From contig NZ_RAHW01000001.1 of assembly GCF_004117875.1 (NCBI RefSeq), positions 682,001 through 746,000 of the forward strand: a stretch of 64,000 nucleotides of DNA, read 5' to 3'. Both the position numbers and the translations under genes were made by a program. How positions within the stretch are numbered: position 1 is the stretch's first letter; every line of letters starts with the position of its first letter. This DNA comes from Geomonas oryzae (GTDB taxonomy: Bacteria > Desulfobacterota > Desulfuromonadia > Geobacterales > Geobacteraceae). The notes under the pieces were generated by a model that was given only the letters and a program-made list of their open reading frames with translations, had not been told where the DNA came from and did no database searches. This document shows positions 7,898 through 22,454 of the stretch, in pieces.

Positions 7898-8992
7898 ATG
7901 AAACTGATAAAACTCAAACTTGCTTCATTCCGTAACCTGCAAAACTTGGAACTTGCTCCGGGCAAGAAGTTCAACGTTTTTTACGGCAACAACGGCCAGG
8001 GCAAGACCAACCTGCTGGAATCGATCTACCTCCTTGCGACGATGAAGTCATTCAAGCAGGCGAAGAACGTCGAGCTGATCGCGTTCGGTTCCGAGTTCGC
8101 TCTGGTGAAAGGATCGGTCGAGCGGGACCGCGTCACGCGGGAGATCGCGGTCCTTTTGGAGAAGCAGGGCAAAAAGGCGAAGATCGACAGCAAGCTCGCG
8201 ACACGCCTGGATGATTTCTTCGGCAACCTGAACGTGGTCCTCTTCACGCCGGAGGAGATCTCCATGGTGCGCGGGGGACCCGATCTGCGGCGCAGGTATC
8301 TGGACCGGGCGGTCTTCACCTGCGATCTCAGTTACCTGTCGGCGTTTCACGATTACTCGAAGATCCTTAAGAACCGAAATGCCCTTCTGAAGATAGGTGA
8401 AGGTTCCGGGATCGAGGTCTGGACCGAGCAGTTGATCCAGGCGGCGCAGCTCGTGATCGAGAGAAGAAAGGCGTATCTCTCTGAGATCGGAAAGCTTCTA
8501 CAGGGCTTTTACAGCGAGATCTCCGGCAACGAAGAGACGGTGCAGATCGAGTACCGGCTGCACGGGGTGAATGAAGAAGCATTCCTTCGCGATCCCGCGG
8601 CGGCACTCGCCGATGCCCTGAAGGCACACGCGGCCGAGGAGAAGCGGCGCATGACCACGGCGATCGGACCGCACCGCGACGACCTCTACTTCGGTCTCAA
8701 CGGACGCTCGGCACGTCACTTCGCCTCGCAGGGACAGCAGCGCTCCTTCGTACTGGCCCTGAAGATGGCGGAGATCGAGTACATCACGAGGTGCTTCGAG
8801 GCGCCTCCGGTGCTCCTTTTGGACGACATGACGAGCGAACTCGACCGGGAGCGTAACAGGAACCTGATGGATTTCCTGAAAAAGAGGGAGATGCAGGTCT
8901 TCATCACCACGACGTCGCTTGCCAACGTGGCGATCGAGGAGATGGAAGAGAACAGGACCTTCCGGATCAAGGAAGGCTGCATTTTGCATTAG
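7898..8992 (+). CDS. recF: DNA replication and repair protein RecF
   Basis: SMC-like ATPase that helps load RecA at gaps, with RecO and RecR. 364 residues. Walker A is GNNGQGKT (30-37), the ABC-type signature is SQGQQRS, and Walker B is LLLDDMTSELD near the C terminus. The ATG lies 88 bp after dnaN in the canonical order; the spacer holds only purine-rich sequence. Near-universal synteny supports the call. Confidence 0.97.
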   Translation: MKLIKLKLASFRNLQNLELAPGKKFNVFYGNNGQGKTNLLESIYLLATMKSFKQAKNVELIAFGSEFALVKGSVERDRVTREIAVLLEKQGKKAKIDSKLATRLDDFFGNLNVVLFTPEEISMVRGGPDLRRRYLDRAVFTCDLSYLSAFHDYSKILKNRNALLKIGEGSGIEVWTEQLIQAAQLVIERRKAYLSEIGKLLQGFYSEISGNEETVQIEYRLHGVNEEAFLRDPAAALADALKAHAAEEKRRMTTAIGPHRDDLYFGLNGRSARHFASQGQQRSFVLALKMAEIEYITRCFEAPPVLLLDDMTSELDRERNRNLMDFLKKREMQVFITTTSLANVAIEEMEENRTFRIKEGCILH

Positions 8993-9018
8993 ATGTCCCA
9001 CCCAAGTCCTTAAACTCC

Positions 9019-9107
9019 TACCCTGGAGGGGGGAGGTCGGGTGGGGGGATAGTCCGGCTGATACAAAAGCATCCCCCTCCCTCACCCTCCCCTTCCGGGG
9101 GAGGGGA
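9019..9107. repeat. REP/BIME-like GC-rich inverted element between recF and gyrB
   Basis: Two G/C-runs in opposite orientation (CCTGGAGGGGGGAGG and CCCTCACCCTCCCC...GGGGGAGGGG) can pair across about 25 bases. Related elements occupy at least ten other spacers in this window. Confidence 0.75.
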
Positions 9108-9119
9108 TTAGTTAACTGA

Positions 9120-11531
<2,412 letters not shown>

Positions 11532-11554
11532 CATCTACTCTCCCCTTCCAACTT

Positions 11555-11650
11555 CCTCCTCCCCCTGGAGGGGGGAGGTCGGGAGGGGGGAAGCAGGTCA
11601 AGGACGGGAGAATCTTCCCCCTCCCTGACCCTCCCCCTCCGGGGGCGGGG
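11555..11650. repeat. REP/BIME-like GC-rich inverted element between gyrB and gyrA
   Basis: Arms CCCCCTGGAGGGGGGAGG and CCCTGACCCTCCCCCTCC...GGGG lie in opposite orientation, in the same arrangement as at 9019-9107. It may act as a transcription-attenuating hairpin between the two gyrase genes. Confidence 0.75.
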
Positions 11651-11792
11651 ACCCCTGCTTAAATAAAAAAAATTTTCCCTCCCGCCGGGAGGGATAGCGT
11701 TTTGCATATATTCACTGCATATCAATTGTGAGGGCATATTTCGGGGCATTTCACCCAAATCTGCCGCCTTTTGACCGGAAAGGGTTCCTTAA

Positions 11793-14306
<2,514 letters not shown>

Positions 14307-14434
14307 AGCCCTACCCCACTCGGTAGAGAGCCGTCCGACAGAACCACAAAGCAGCAGCAAGTAGCAGCAGCCTAACATGCAATTTTTGCCCTCCATTCCG
14401 GAGGGGTGCCATGCAGTGACAAAAGGTAGGACCC

Positions 14435-15952
14435 ATGCAACAGAGCGAGAAGGTGGATAACTCCTTGAAGGAGCGCCGCGACATTCTGGATCTTCTGGGG
14501 CGGCTCAAAGGGGACGGCATCTCCATCGAGGAGATGGAACAGATCGGACGCAGGTTCCAGGACGCCGGGAAAAGGGCGCTGCGCCCGCTCGTGCGCGAAC
14601 TCTGGCGCGAAAATTCCGGCGAACTCATCGCTAAGTACGCCTATATCCTGGACTTCTTCGACTCGGAGCACTGGCTCGACCAGCTGATCCAGATAGCCCT
14701 GAAACGCCAGGACCTCGCCGCGGACGGCAAGGCGGCCCTCATGATCGCCCTGGAAGGGTACGGCGTGGATGTCAGCTCGGCACCCTTCAGCCAAGAGAAG
14801 TCCGGTTCCGGCGCAAGCTCGCTGGGCCAGCAGGTGCAGGGAGCGATGCAACTGGGCGAGGAGGGGATGGTTACCTTCCTTGACGATTTTCTCTCGCACC
14901 CTCCCGAGGTGCAGCAGATCGTCATTCGCGAGCTGTACCGCTCCGGGGACCGCCACGCCCCGCTCATGCTCGAGGCGATGCTCTGGCATCCGGAGCGTGA
15001 AGTGGTGCACGCGGCACTGCAGGCGCTCGGCCGCATCAGGGACCCGCAGGCCGCCGGGGTGCTGCAGGACTTCATCGCACAGTGCGACCAGGACCTCCTT
15101 CCCGTTGCCGACAAGGCGCTGCGCCGCCTGCGTTTCCTGGGCGTCGCCGTGCCGCCTCAGCGCGAACACCTCCCCTTCCACGCCGGTTACGCGACTCCTC
15201 CGGACGGCGACGGCTACCGTTCTCTGCTCCTGTCACGCTGGGCGGGTGCCGACACGGTGAGCGTCCTTTACATGCAGGTACACGAGCGGCGCGGGGTACT
15301 GGCGGCCTGGGGCGCCGGGGAACTGACGGTCGAGAATTTTCTCGCCGAGGTGGAAGGGTTCCGCCTGCAGGACGACCTGATCGAGGTCGCTCCCGAATAT
15401 CTCATCGATCTGATCCGCGATGCCCTGCACTGGAGCCGCGATCTCTGCTACCTTCCCGCCGACTTCTACATGAGGCGCGGCATCTTCGCAGGCGTCGACC
15501 TCTCCCCTGCCCCGCTCGCCGAGCGGCTGACCGGTCTTCCCGCGCCGCGTCCCCTGAGCTTCCAGGAGGGAGAGCGGCTGGCCCAGCGCCTGTTCGAGGA
15601 TCCCTTCTTCTCAGGATGGTACATGGCGGCCCAGCGGGTCTACGACTTCGCCGAGGATTACCGGAAGGGGAAGGATTCCGAGCAGGTCCTGGAGCGCTTC
15701 TGCGCCGAACTGATCACGCCGGAGCTGGAGCTGATCCGGGAACGCCTCCTTATCAGCGCGGACCTCATGCTCCATTGCGGCAGGGACGTAGTCGAGGTTG
15801 CCAAAGTCGTGGGGCTCGCGGACAGTATGGTGGATAACCCGCTGCCGGCATACCTGCATCCTTTCCTGCGCCGCTTCGCCCTTGAAAGCATGGAGATCGC
15901 GCGCGAGTCCCTCGAGCGGGGCGACGAGTTGCCGCTCAGAGCGGTCGAATAG
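14435..15952 (+). CDS. HEAT-repeat protein of unknown function
   Basis: 505 residues. The first half is built from amphipathic helix pairs of the HEAT type. The clearest units are around LVRELWRENSGELIAKYAYILDF, LIQIALKRQDL, IVIRELYRSGDRHAPLMLEAML and REVVHAALQALGRIRDPQAAGVL (about 155-215). The second half (about 240-505) is helical, acidic and not recognised. No signal peptide or membrane segment is visible, so it is probably cytoplasmic. AGGTAGG precedes the ATG. It follows gyrA by 128 bp and ends before a terminator ahead of gpsA. A scaffold role is inference. Confidence 0.8.
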   Translation: MQQSEKVDNSLKERRDILDLLGRLKGDGISIEEMEQIGRRFQDAGKRALRPLVRELWRENSGELIAKYAYILDFFDSEHWLDQLIQIALKRQDLAADGKAALMIALEGYGVDVSSAPFSQEKSGSGASSLGQQVQGAMQLGEEGMVTFLDDFLSHPPEVQQIVIRELYRSGDRHAPLMLEAMLWHPEREVVHAALQALGRIRDPQAAGVLQDFIAQCDQDLLPVADKALRRLRFLGVAVPPQREHLPFHAGYATPPDGDGYRSLLLSRWAGADTVSVLYMQVHERRGVLAAWGAGELTVENFLAEVEGFRLQDDLIEVAPEYLIDLIRDALHWSRDLCYLPADFYMRRGIFAGVDLSPAPLAERLTGLPAPRPLSFQEGERLAQRLFEDPFFSGWYMAAQRVYDFAEDYRKGKDSEQVLERFCAELITPELELIRERLLISADLMLHCGRDVVEVAKVVGLADSMVDNPLPAYLHPFLRRFALESMEIARESLERGDELPLRAVE

Positions 15953-15995
15953 AGACCGGAGCGCCGCTGACCACGGTAACTTCACGCAAAATCGC

Positions 15996-16025
15996 TTCCC
16001 CCTCCTTGACGGGAGGGGGAATTTT
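15996..16025 (+). terminator. Rho-independent terminator after the HEAT-repeat gene
   Basis: Stem CCCCCTCC / GGGAGGGGG with loop TTGAC, followed by AATTTT. Confidence 0.7.
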
Positions 16026-16090
16026 CATTATATGTGCTACGGTAAAAGTCCTCATGAAGGGCTACGGATACGACGAGAGGGCTTGAAGAC

Positions 16091-17098
16091 ATGCTGGAAA
16101 AAATCGCCGTCATAGGAGCGGGAAGCTGGGGCACCACCCTTGCCGACCTCTTGGCCAAGAAGGGACACCAGGTAACCCTGTGGGCGTACGAGCCGGAGCT
16201 GGTGCAGACCATGCGCGACACCCGGGAGAACGACCTCTTTCTCCCCGGCATCACCCTCCATGAAAAGCTCGCCTACACCAACGACCTCGTGGAGGCCTAC
16301 CGCGACTGCACCATGGTGCTGAGCGTGGTGCCGTCGCAACTGGTGCGCCGGGTCATGGGGCGCTCCGTTCCCTTCATCCCGAGCGATGCGGTGATCGTTT
16401 CCGCATCCAAGGGGATCGAGGTCGACACGCTCGCCACCGTGTCCGAGATCTACCGGGACATCCTTCCCGAAGCCATGTACGAAAGGTTCGCGGCGCTCTC
16501 CGGTCCGAGCTTCGCCCGCGAGGTCGCGCAGGAGATGCCGACCGCGGTGACCGCCGCCGCGGCATCCGAAGAGATCGCGCGCCGCGTGCAGGAGGCCTTC
16601 ACCACCAACTTCTTCCGGGTCTACCGCAACAGCGACGTGGTGGGGGTCGAGCTCGGCGGGGCGATCAAGAACGTCATCGCCATCGCCGCGGGTATCTCCG
16701 ACGGTCTCGGCTTCGGCAGCAACACCCGCGCCGCCCTGATCACCCGGGGCCTTGCCGAGATGACGCGCCTGGGTGTGGCCATGGGGGCGCAGCCCGCCAC
16801 CTTTGCGGGGCTTGCCGGCATGGGCGACCTCGTGCTCACCTGCACCGGCGATCTCTCCCGAAACCGCAGCGTCGGCATCCAGATCGGCCAGGGGCGCCGC
16901 CTCGAGGAGATCCTGGGCGAGATGCGCATGGTGGCCGAAGGGGTGAAGACCACGGAATCCGCCTACAACCTGGCCAAGAAGCTCGGGGTGGAGATGCCGA
17001 TCATCGAGCAGATGTACCAGATGCTCTACCAGGACAAGCCGGCCCGCGAAGCGGTTCTTGAACTCATGACCAGGAACCTGAAGGCCGAAGGAGCTTAG
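16091..17098 (+). CDS. gpsA: NAD(P)H-dependent glycerol-3-phosphate dehydrogenase
   Basis: Reduces dihydroxyacetone phosphate to sn-glycerol 3-phosphate for phospholipid synthesis; cytoplasmic. 335 residues, the usual length. The N-terminal Rossmann motif is GAGSWGT (9-15). The substrate-binding and catalytic region shows SASKGIE, LSGPSFA, ELGGAIKNVIAIAAGI (with the catalytic lysine), LAGMGDLVLTCTG and SRN(R). The C-terminal segment MPIIEQMYQMLYQ is also typical. Same strand as the kinase genes that follow, but separated from them by a strong inverted repeat. Confidence 0.98.
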   Translation: MLEKIAVIGAGSWGTTLADLLAKKGHQVTLWAYEPELVQTMRDTRENDLFLPGITLHEKLAYTNDLVEAYRDCTMVLSVVPSQLVRRVMGRSVPFIPSDAVIVSASKGIEVDTLATVSEIYRDILPEAMYERFAALSGPSFAREVAQEMPTAVTAAAASEEIARRVQEAFTTNFFRVYRNSDVVGVELGGAIKNVIAIAAGISDGLGFGSNTRAALITRGLAEMTRLGVAMGAQPATFAGLAGMGDLVLTCTGDLSRNRSVGIQIGQGRRLEEILGEMRMVAEGVKTTESAYNLAKKLGVEMPIIEQMYQMLYQDKPAREAVLELMTRNLKAEGA

Positions 17099-17115
17099 CC
17101 ACAGATCAAGATCGA

Positions 17116-17155
17116 GACCCGGATCGGGAACCGTTTCCCAACCCCGATCCGGGTC
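17116..17155 (+). terminator. Perfect 13-bp inverted repeat after gpsA
   Basis: GACCCGGATCGGG (17116-17128) pairs perfectly with CCCGATCCGGGTC (17143-17155) across a 14-base loop. There is no full T-run, so it may be a weak terminator or a stabilising hairpin for gpsA mRNA. Confidence 0.6.
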
Positions 17156-17181
17156 TTGGTCCGCCTTTCAAGGATGGGTTG

Positions 17182-19449
17182 ATGCAACCACGCTTTGGCA
17201 TAAGATCCAAACTGCTCCTCTCCATCCTCGCCATCCTGCTCATCTCGTATTCCACCCTGATCTACTCCACGATGAAGACCATGAGCGCCTCGCTGCGCTC
17301 GGAAGTCGACCGTAACCTCGAGACCTACCTCACCTACGCCCGCAGCCAGTTTTCCGACCGCGCCAAGATCGTGAAGTATTCCCTGCTGCAGCCGGCCACT
17401 TCCAGGGTCGTTCACGAGCACATGAAGAACGAGGACCGGGTCTGGCTGACGGACCGGTTGCGGGGCATTCACAAGGTGCTTCCCTACCTCGAATTCGTCG
17501 TGCTCCTCGATGCGGACAAGCGGGTGATGGCGAGCCTTAAGGACGACCAGTCCGGCGAGAGGCTGGAAGTGCCGGGGGTGGTGGAACAGGCCTTGGCGGG
17601 CAAACGCGTCGTCATCTCAACCGAAATCCTGCAGGGGGCGCTCTTGTGCAGGACGGGTGTGGAGCGCTACTGCGCGCGGGACGGTGAGAGTGAGGCGCTC
17701 GTCATGACGGTGGCGGTTCCCATCCTGGCCGAGGACGGCCGGGTGCTTGGGTGCATCGTGGCCGGAGAGGTGCTGAACGACCGCCCTACCCTGCCCGACG
17801 AGCTACAGGAGGTCTCGGGCCGGGACGTCGAGATCACCGTCACCCAGCGCGACCTGCGCATCGCGAGCAGCTTACCGAGCAGCTTGCGCGATTCTTCCAC
17901 GCTGGCGCCGGCCGTCGTCGACGTCCTGGAACGCGGCGAGGTGTACCGCGGTGAGGCCATGATCGGGTCCAGATCGTTCGAAACCGTCATCGACCCCATC
18001 CTGAACAGTCGGGGCGAGTTCGTCGGTTCGCTCTCCGTTGCGGTCGCCACGGAAAGGTTCAAGCAGAACAGGAGGCAGAACCTCGAGAACATCCTTGCCG
18101 CCGCAGCGGTCGGGATATTCTGCTCCTTCGGCCTTGCCTTCCTCGCCTCCAGGCACCTGACCCGCCCGCTCAGGGAGCTCGCCTCCAGCGCGAGCAGGAT
18201 CGAGGAGGGGGATCTCGACCAGAGGGTCGAGGGGCACCAGGACGACGAGGTCGGCATGCTCGCCTCCTCCTTCAACCAGATGGTGCAGGCCCTCAAGGAG
18301 CGCGACGCCATCATCAACAGGAAGACCTCCGATCTCCAGGAGTTGAACGAGCAACTGGAGCGGATGGTCGACGAGAGGACCTCCGCCCTCGCCATGGAGA
18401 TGGGAAGGCTCGAGGCGGTGCTCACGAGCCTTGCCGAAGGGGTCGTGGTTACCGACCTCGACAACAAGGTGGTCCTCTTCAACCCGGCGGCCCAGCAGCT
18501 CTTCGAGATGGTGCCGCACAGGGTGGTCGGAAAGCCGATCGAGCAGGTCTGCGAGCTGGTGGGCTTCACCCCCCTTCTCGCGCACATCAGGGAGTTCACC
18601 CAGGCGGGAGCCGGAGGGTGCAGGGAAGAGTTGACCGTCAAGGGGAAAAGGCTCCACGTCTACCTCTCCTCGCTCACCGACGAGAAGGGGAACTTCGCCG
18701 GCATCGTCTTCTCCATACGCGACGTCACCGTGGAACAGCAGGTGGACAAGATGAAGACCGAATTCATCTCCACGGTGTCTCACGAGCTGAAGACGCCGCT
18801 CACCTCGATCAAGGGGTCGCTGCAGCTCCTTTTGACCCGCAGCAAGTGGCTCACCGACACGGAGAGGCAGCTCTTAACCGTCTGTTTCCGCAACACCCAG
18901 CGTCTGATCCGGCTCATCGGCGAGATCCTCGACATCTCCGGCATCGAATCCGGCGGCATGGTCTTCAAGTTCAAGCCGGTGTCGATCGGCGAACTCGCCG
19001 TCTACGCGGTCGAGGAGATCAAGTCCTACGCCATGGGGCGCGACATCACCATCGTCAACACGGTCGGGGAGCACCTCCCCATGGTGTACGGCGACAGCGA
19101 CCGCCTGATCCAGGTGCTCACGAACCTCCTCTCCAACGCGGTGAAGTTCTCGCCGGAGGGGAAGGTGGTTATGATCAGCGCCGAGCAGGAAGGAAACTAC
19201 GTGGTGGTCTCGGTCGCGGACAAGGGGCGCGTGATCCAGTGGTCCGATCGCGACAAACTTTTCAAAAAATTCCAGCAGATAGAGTGCCAGGAGCGCGGGA
19301 AAGTGGGGGGGACCGGCCTTGGGCTCGCCATCTGCAAGGAGATCGTCGAGCGCCACCACGGCCGGATCTTCTATACCGCGGCGCAGGAGCGCGGCAACAC
19401 CTTCAGCTTCACTGTTCCAATCATAGGGGAGACCGATGGAAAAAAATAA
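17182..19449 (+). CDS. Membrane-bound PAS sensor histidine kinase
   Basis: Two-component sensor of 755 residues. A TM helix (about 11-31) precedes a periplasmic Cache-like sensor region (about 32-300), then a second TM helix (about 308-326), HAMP, coiled coil, PAS (LFEMVPHRVVGKPIEQV), HisKA (STVSHELKTPLTSI, phospho-His) and HATPase_c. The N box NLLSNAVKFSPEG and the G2 region GGTGLGLAI are normal. The G1 box reads DKGRVI rather than DxGxGI, which may lower ATP turnover. The ATG at 17182 is preferred over an adjacent TTG because AAGGATGG lies upstream. Its end overlaps the next gene by 14 bases, so the two are coupled. Confidence 0.9.
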   Translation: MQPRFGIRSKLLLSILAILLISYSTLIYSTMKTMSASLRSEVDRNLETYLTYARSQFSDRAKIVKYSLLQPATSRVVHEHMKNEDRVWLTDRLRGIHKVLPYLEFVVLLDADKRVMASLKDDQSGERLEVPGVVEQALAGKRVVISTEILQGALLCRTGVERYCARDGESEALVMTVAVPILAEDGRVLGCIVAGEVLNDRPTLPDELQEVSGRDVEITVTQRDLRIASSLPSSLRDSSTLAPAVVDVLERGEVYRGEAMIGSRSFETVIDPILNSRGEFVGSLSVAVATERFKQNRRQNLENILAAAAVGIFCSFGLAFLASRHLTRPLRELASSASRIEEGDLDQRVEGHQDDEVGMLASSFNQMVQALKERDAIINRKTSDLQELNEQLERMVDERTSALAMEMGRLEAVLTSLAEGVVVTDLDNKVVLFNPAAQQLFEMVPHRVVGKPIEQVCELVGFTPLLAHIREFTQAGAGGCREELTVKGKRLHVYLSSLTDEKGNFAGIVFSIRDVTVEQQVDKMKTEFISTVSHELKTPLTSIKGSLQLLLTRSKWLTDTERQLLTVCFRNTQRLIRLIGEILDISGIESGGMVFKFKPVSIGELAVYAVEEIKSYAMGRDITIVNTVGEHLPMVYGDSDRLIQVLTNLLSNAVKFSPEGKVVMISAEQEGNYVVVSVADKGRVIQWSDRDKLFKKFQQIECQERGKVGGTGLGLAICKEIVERHHGRIFYTAAQERGNTFSFTVPIIGETDGKK

Positions 19450-20974
19450 GATACTGATCGTCGACGACGAGGCGGACATCGCCCTCATCCTCAAGCTGCA
19501 ACTGGAGGATGCCGGGTTCGAGACGGTCCGCGCCCGCGACGGCGTGGAGGCCCTGGAGGCGGTTGCCGCTGAGCGCTTCGCCCTGATCATGCTCGACATC
19601 AAGATGCCGCGCATGGACGGCCTCGAGGTGCTGAGCCGGATAAGGACCGACGAGACGCCGGTGGTGATGATGACCGCCCACGGCAGCGAGGACATCGCGG
19701 TGGAGGCGATGAAAAACGGCGCCCTCGACTACATCTCAAAGCCCTTTTCCGCCGACGACATGCTGCAAAAGGTGGAGCGTGCCATAGGCATCGACAGGAC
19801 CCGCAAGGAGAACGCGAGGCTGCAGCGCCAACTCGACGAGGAGCGCCTGAAAATGGCGGCGGTGCTGCAGGGTATGGCCGATCTCCTGCTGGCGGTCGAC
19901 CTCGAAGGGCGCATCATCACCGCAAGCCGGGAGGCGGAACGCGTCCTGGGGGCCGAGGGTACCATCGGCGGGAAACCGATCGAGGAGGTGCTGAAGGCCG
20001 AGGTGCCCGGAGGCGAACTGCCGGCGCGGACGGTTCTCAGGACAGGGGAATCGTGCCTCTACGTCTCCTACACGTTGCACGTCGGCGGCCGGGCCGTTCC
20101 GGTGCTTTCCTCGGCGGCGCCGCTCACAAACGCCGAGGGGGATCTGGTGGGAAGCGTCGAGATCATCAGGGACATCTCCAAGCTGAAGGAACTCGAGCAG
20201 GAGAAGGAAGATTTCGTCAGCATGCTCTCCCACGACCTCAAGTCACCGATCACCGCGGTGGTCGGCTCCATCGACCTCGTACGGGAAGGAAAACTCGGCA
20301 CGGTGACCGCGGACCAGCGCGAGTACCTGAACGCCGCCATCGAGAGCTGCGAAGAGATGGTGGAGATGATCGATACCTTGCTCGGCATCCACAAGTTCGA
20401 AGCGGGCAAGATGAAGCTTGCCTTCAGGGACGAGGAGCCCGGCGCACTGGTGGCCCGCAGCGTCAGCAAGTTCCAGACCGTCGCCGAGCGGGGCGGCATC
20501 CGGCTCTTCACCACCGTCGTCCCGGATCTCCCGTCGGTTTCGGCGGACCGCTCCTCCTTCAACCGCATCATAGGAAACCTCCTCTCCAACGCGGTGAAGT
20601 TCACTCCCGAAGAGGGAGAAATCGAGGTCTCAGCCGATCTTGTTAGGGATCCCTCCTCCATCATCGGTACGGTTCCAGAGGAGAACTACGCGGACGACCA
20701 GCTCCCGAAAGAGGGGGACTTCGTCAGGATCCGCGTGCGCGACAGCGGCGTCGGCATCCCTCAGGAGTCCATCGGCTCCATCTTCGACCGTTTCGTGCAG
20801 GCAAGAAACCGGCGCCAGGGAAAGACTCGCGGCACCGGCTTGGGCCTCGCCTTCTGCCGCAAGGCGGTGGACGCCCACGGAGGTTTCATCTGGGCCGAGA
20901 GCGAACCCGGAAAGGGAAGCGTCTTCACCATCCTTCTTCCGGCGCTTCCCGAGGAGCCCGAAGAACAGGTTTAA
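19436..20974 (+). CDS. Receiver-PAS-histidine kinase (hybrid two-component protein)
   Basis: 512 residues, no TM segments, so cytoplasmic. An N-terminal receiver (about 4-118) has the acidic pocket VDDE, the phosphoacceptor in LDIKMPRMDG and the Lys in SKPFSADD. It is followed by PAS (about 135-245), HisKA (MLSHDLKSPITAVVGS) and HATPase_c (NLLSNAVKFTPEEGE, DSGVGIP, GTGLGLAFC). Because it overlaps the upstream membrane kinase by 14 bases and begins with a receiver, it is a natural acceptor for that kinase. No DNA-binding output domain is present. Confidence 0.92.
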   Translation: MEKNKILIVDDEADIALILKLQLEDAGFETVRARDGVEALEAVAAERFALIMLDIKMPRMDGLEVLSRIRTDETPVVMMTAHGSEDIAVEAMKNGALDYISKPFSADDMLQKVERAIGIDRTRKENARLQRQLDEERLKMAAVLQGMADLLLAVDLEGRIITASREAERVLGAEGTIGGKPIEEVLKAEVPGGELPARTVLRTGESCLYVSYTLHVGGRAVPVLSSAAPLTNAEGDLVGSVEIIRDISKLKELEQEKEDFVSMLSHDLKSPITAVVGSIDLVREGKLGTVTADQREYLNAAIESCEEMVEMIDTLLGIHKFEAGKMKLAFRDEEPGALVARSVSKFQTVAERGGIRLFTTVVPDLPSVSADRSSFNRIIGNLLSNAVKFTPEEGEIEVSADLVRDPSSIIGTVPEENYADDQLPKEGDFVRIRVRDSGVGIPQESIGSIFDRFVQARNRRQGKTRGTGLGLAFCRKAVDAHGGFIWAESEPGKGSVFTILLPALPEEPEEQV

Positions 20975-20991
20975 TTAGCCACGCATCCCCC

Positions 20992-21010
20992 AAACCCTCA
21001 TAGGGTTTTT
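20992..21010 (+). terminator. Short hairpin with T-run after the receiver-kinase gene
   Basis: AAACCCT/AGGGTTTTT with a short CAT loop; a small rho-independent terminator. Confidence 0.6.
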
Positions 21011-21129
21011 CGAAGGTACTTTTAATTATTCTATTTTTTGTTTTGTGATTTGTAGTAAAGTATGTCTTCGTTCGAGAGGGGGTACCTTCTCATGGGAAAA
21101 CCCGGCACTATGCAGATGATCCTGGGAGG

Positions 21130-22218
21130 ATGGGGGGGCAAGTGGCGCTGCGAGAAAGCGACGCGGGGTACCGCGAATTGTTCGAGGAAAATCCCGAGCC
21201 GATGTGGGTGTGCCGTCGGGAGGACGGCCGGATCCTTGCGGTGAACGAGGCGGCGCTCCGCCTGTACGGCTACGCGCGCGGCGAGTTCCTTGCCCTGGGT
21301 CTGTCGGGGCTTTCCGTCGATCCCTGCTTCTCCCCGGCCGGCGATGGGGATGTGGAGCTTACCTGCCGGCAGCGGCACCGGGACGGGAGCAAGCTGGAAC
21401 TGAAGCTCACCTGGCGCCCCTTGGGTTTTCAGGGGGAACCGGCGCACCTGGTGCTGGCGCGCAGCAATCCCGCCGTTTCACCCGGCGAGGAGTCGCTGCG
21501 TCGGCAGTTGGCGGAGAGGCTCGCGCAACTGGAGGCGGCCCAGCGGGAGATGGAAGCCTTCAGCTATTCCATCTCGCACGACTTGAGGGCGCCGCTCAGG
21601 CACATAGACGGCTTCAGCCGCGCCGTTTTGGACGACTTCGGCGCTACGCTGGGAGACCAAGGGCGGGAGTACCTGACCCGCATCTGCCAAGCCACGGGAA
21701 AGATGGCCCAACTCATCGACGCCATCCTGCAGTTCGTCAGGGTGGGTAGGTGCGAGCTGACCCGCCAGCCCATCGACCTGAGCGTGAAAGCCCAGGTCAT
21801 CTCCCTGGAGCTGAAGCACAACGATCCGGCGCGGCAGGCGGAATTCGAGATCCCGGAGGGGATCAAGGGGGAGGCGGACCCGAAACTCGCCAGGCAGCTC
21901 CTCGAGGTGCTGATCGGCAATGCCTGGAAGTTCACCTCGAAGGTGGGCTCGGCACGCATTCGCCTCGGGGTCAAGGAGGAGAACGGAGAGAGGGTCTACT
22001 TCGTTGCCGACAACGGCGCCGGCTTCGACATGGCGTACGCCGGCAAGCTCTTCACCCTGTTCAACAGGCTGCACCGCGCCGACGAATTCGAGGGGAGCGG
22101 CGTGGGGCTCGCCATCGCGCAGCGCATCGTGACGCGGCACGGCGGCAGGATCTGGGCGGAGAGCGCGCCCGGCAAGGGAACTACCATCTTCTTCACCCTG
22201 GCTTCGAGTGGCGATTGA
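21130..22218 (+). CDS. PAS domain histidine kinase, phytochrome-kinase-like
   Basis: Up to 362 residues, soluble. An N-terminal PAS domain (YRELFEENPEPMWVCRREDGRILAVN...) leads by a coiled coil to a HisKA of the bacteriophytochrome type, SYSISHDLRAPLRHIDGFS (phospho-His about residue 157). HATPase_c follows with IGNAWKFTSK, DNGAGFDM and EGSGVGLAIAQRIV. There is no chromophore-binding GAF/PHY module, so this is not a phytochrome. The start is uncertain: the ATG at 21130 abuts GGAGG with no spacing, and the GTG at 21142 has more workable spacing. Confidence 0.88.
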   Translation: MGGQVALRESDAGYRELFEENPEPMWVCRREDGRILAVNEAALRLYGYARGEFLALGLSGLSVDPCFSPAGDGDVELTCRQRHRDGSKLELKLTWRPLGFQGEPAHLVLARSNPAVSPGEESLRRQLAERLAQLEAAQREMEAFSYSISHDLRAPLRHIDGFSRAVLDDFGATLGDQGREYLTRICQATGKMAQLIDAILQFVRVGRCELTRQPIDLSVKAQVISLELKHNDPARQAEFEIPEGIKGEADPKLARQLLEVLIGNAWKFTSKVGSARIRLGVKEENGERVYFVADNGAGFDMAYAGKLFTLFNRLHRADEFEGSGVGLAIAQRIVTRHGGRIWAESAPGKGTTIFFTLASSGD

Positions 22219-22244
22219 CGACGGGTACTAACGGTGACGCGGCT

Positions 22245-22454
22245 GATTGACAATTGACGATTGACAATTGACAATGTAAGGCCCGGAACTGAATCGAACA
22301 GCTTTTATTGGCGGTACGAAGGCGGGGATGAAGTCATGGTGATGGGCAATTGACAGTGGAGGCCTTTGGGGCTGCCATCGTCAATGAACCATTACCAGCT
22401 GTCAATTGCTGGAGGTAGTACATTGTCAATCGTCGATCGTCAATCATCAATTGC
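22245..22454. repeat. TTGACAA short-period arms in inverted orientation before the next kinase gene
   Basis: Left arm 22245-22276 is a tandem of ATTGACA/ATTGACG heptamers; right arm 22421-22454 is the inverted form (GTCAATC units). Two single copies lie between them (about 22346-22355 and 22400-22407). The right arm contains the start codon and first codons of the kinase gene at 22423. Confidence 0.8.

Noticed and set aside
17751-18783. Long minus-strand and alternate frames within the first kinase
   Set aside because: Shadows of high-GC coding sequence; the chosen frame carries TM, HAMP, PAS and kinase motifs.
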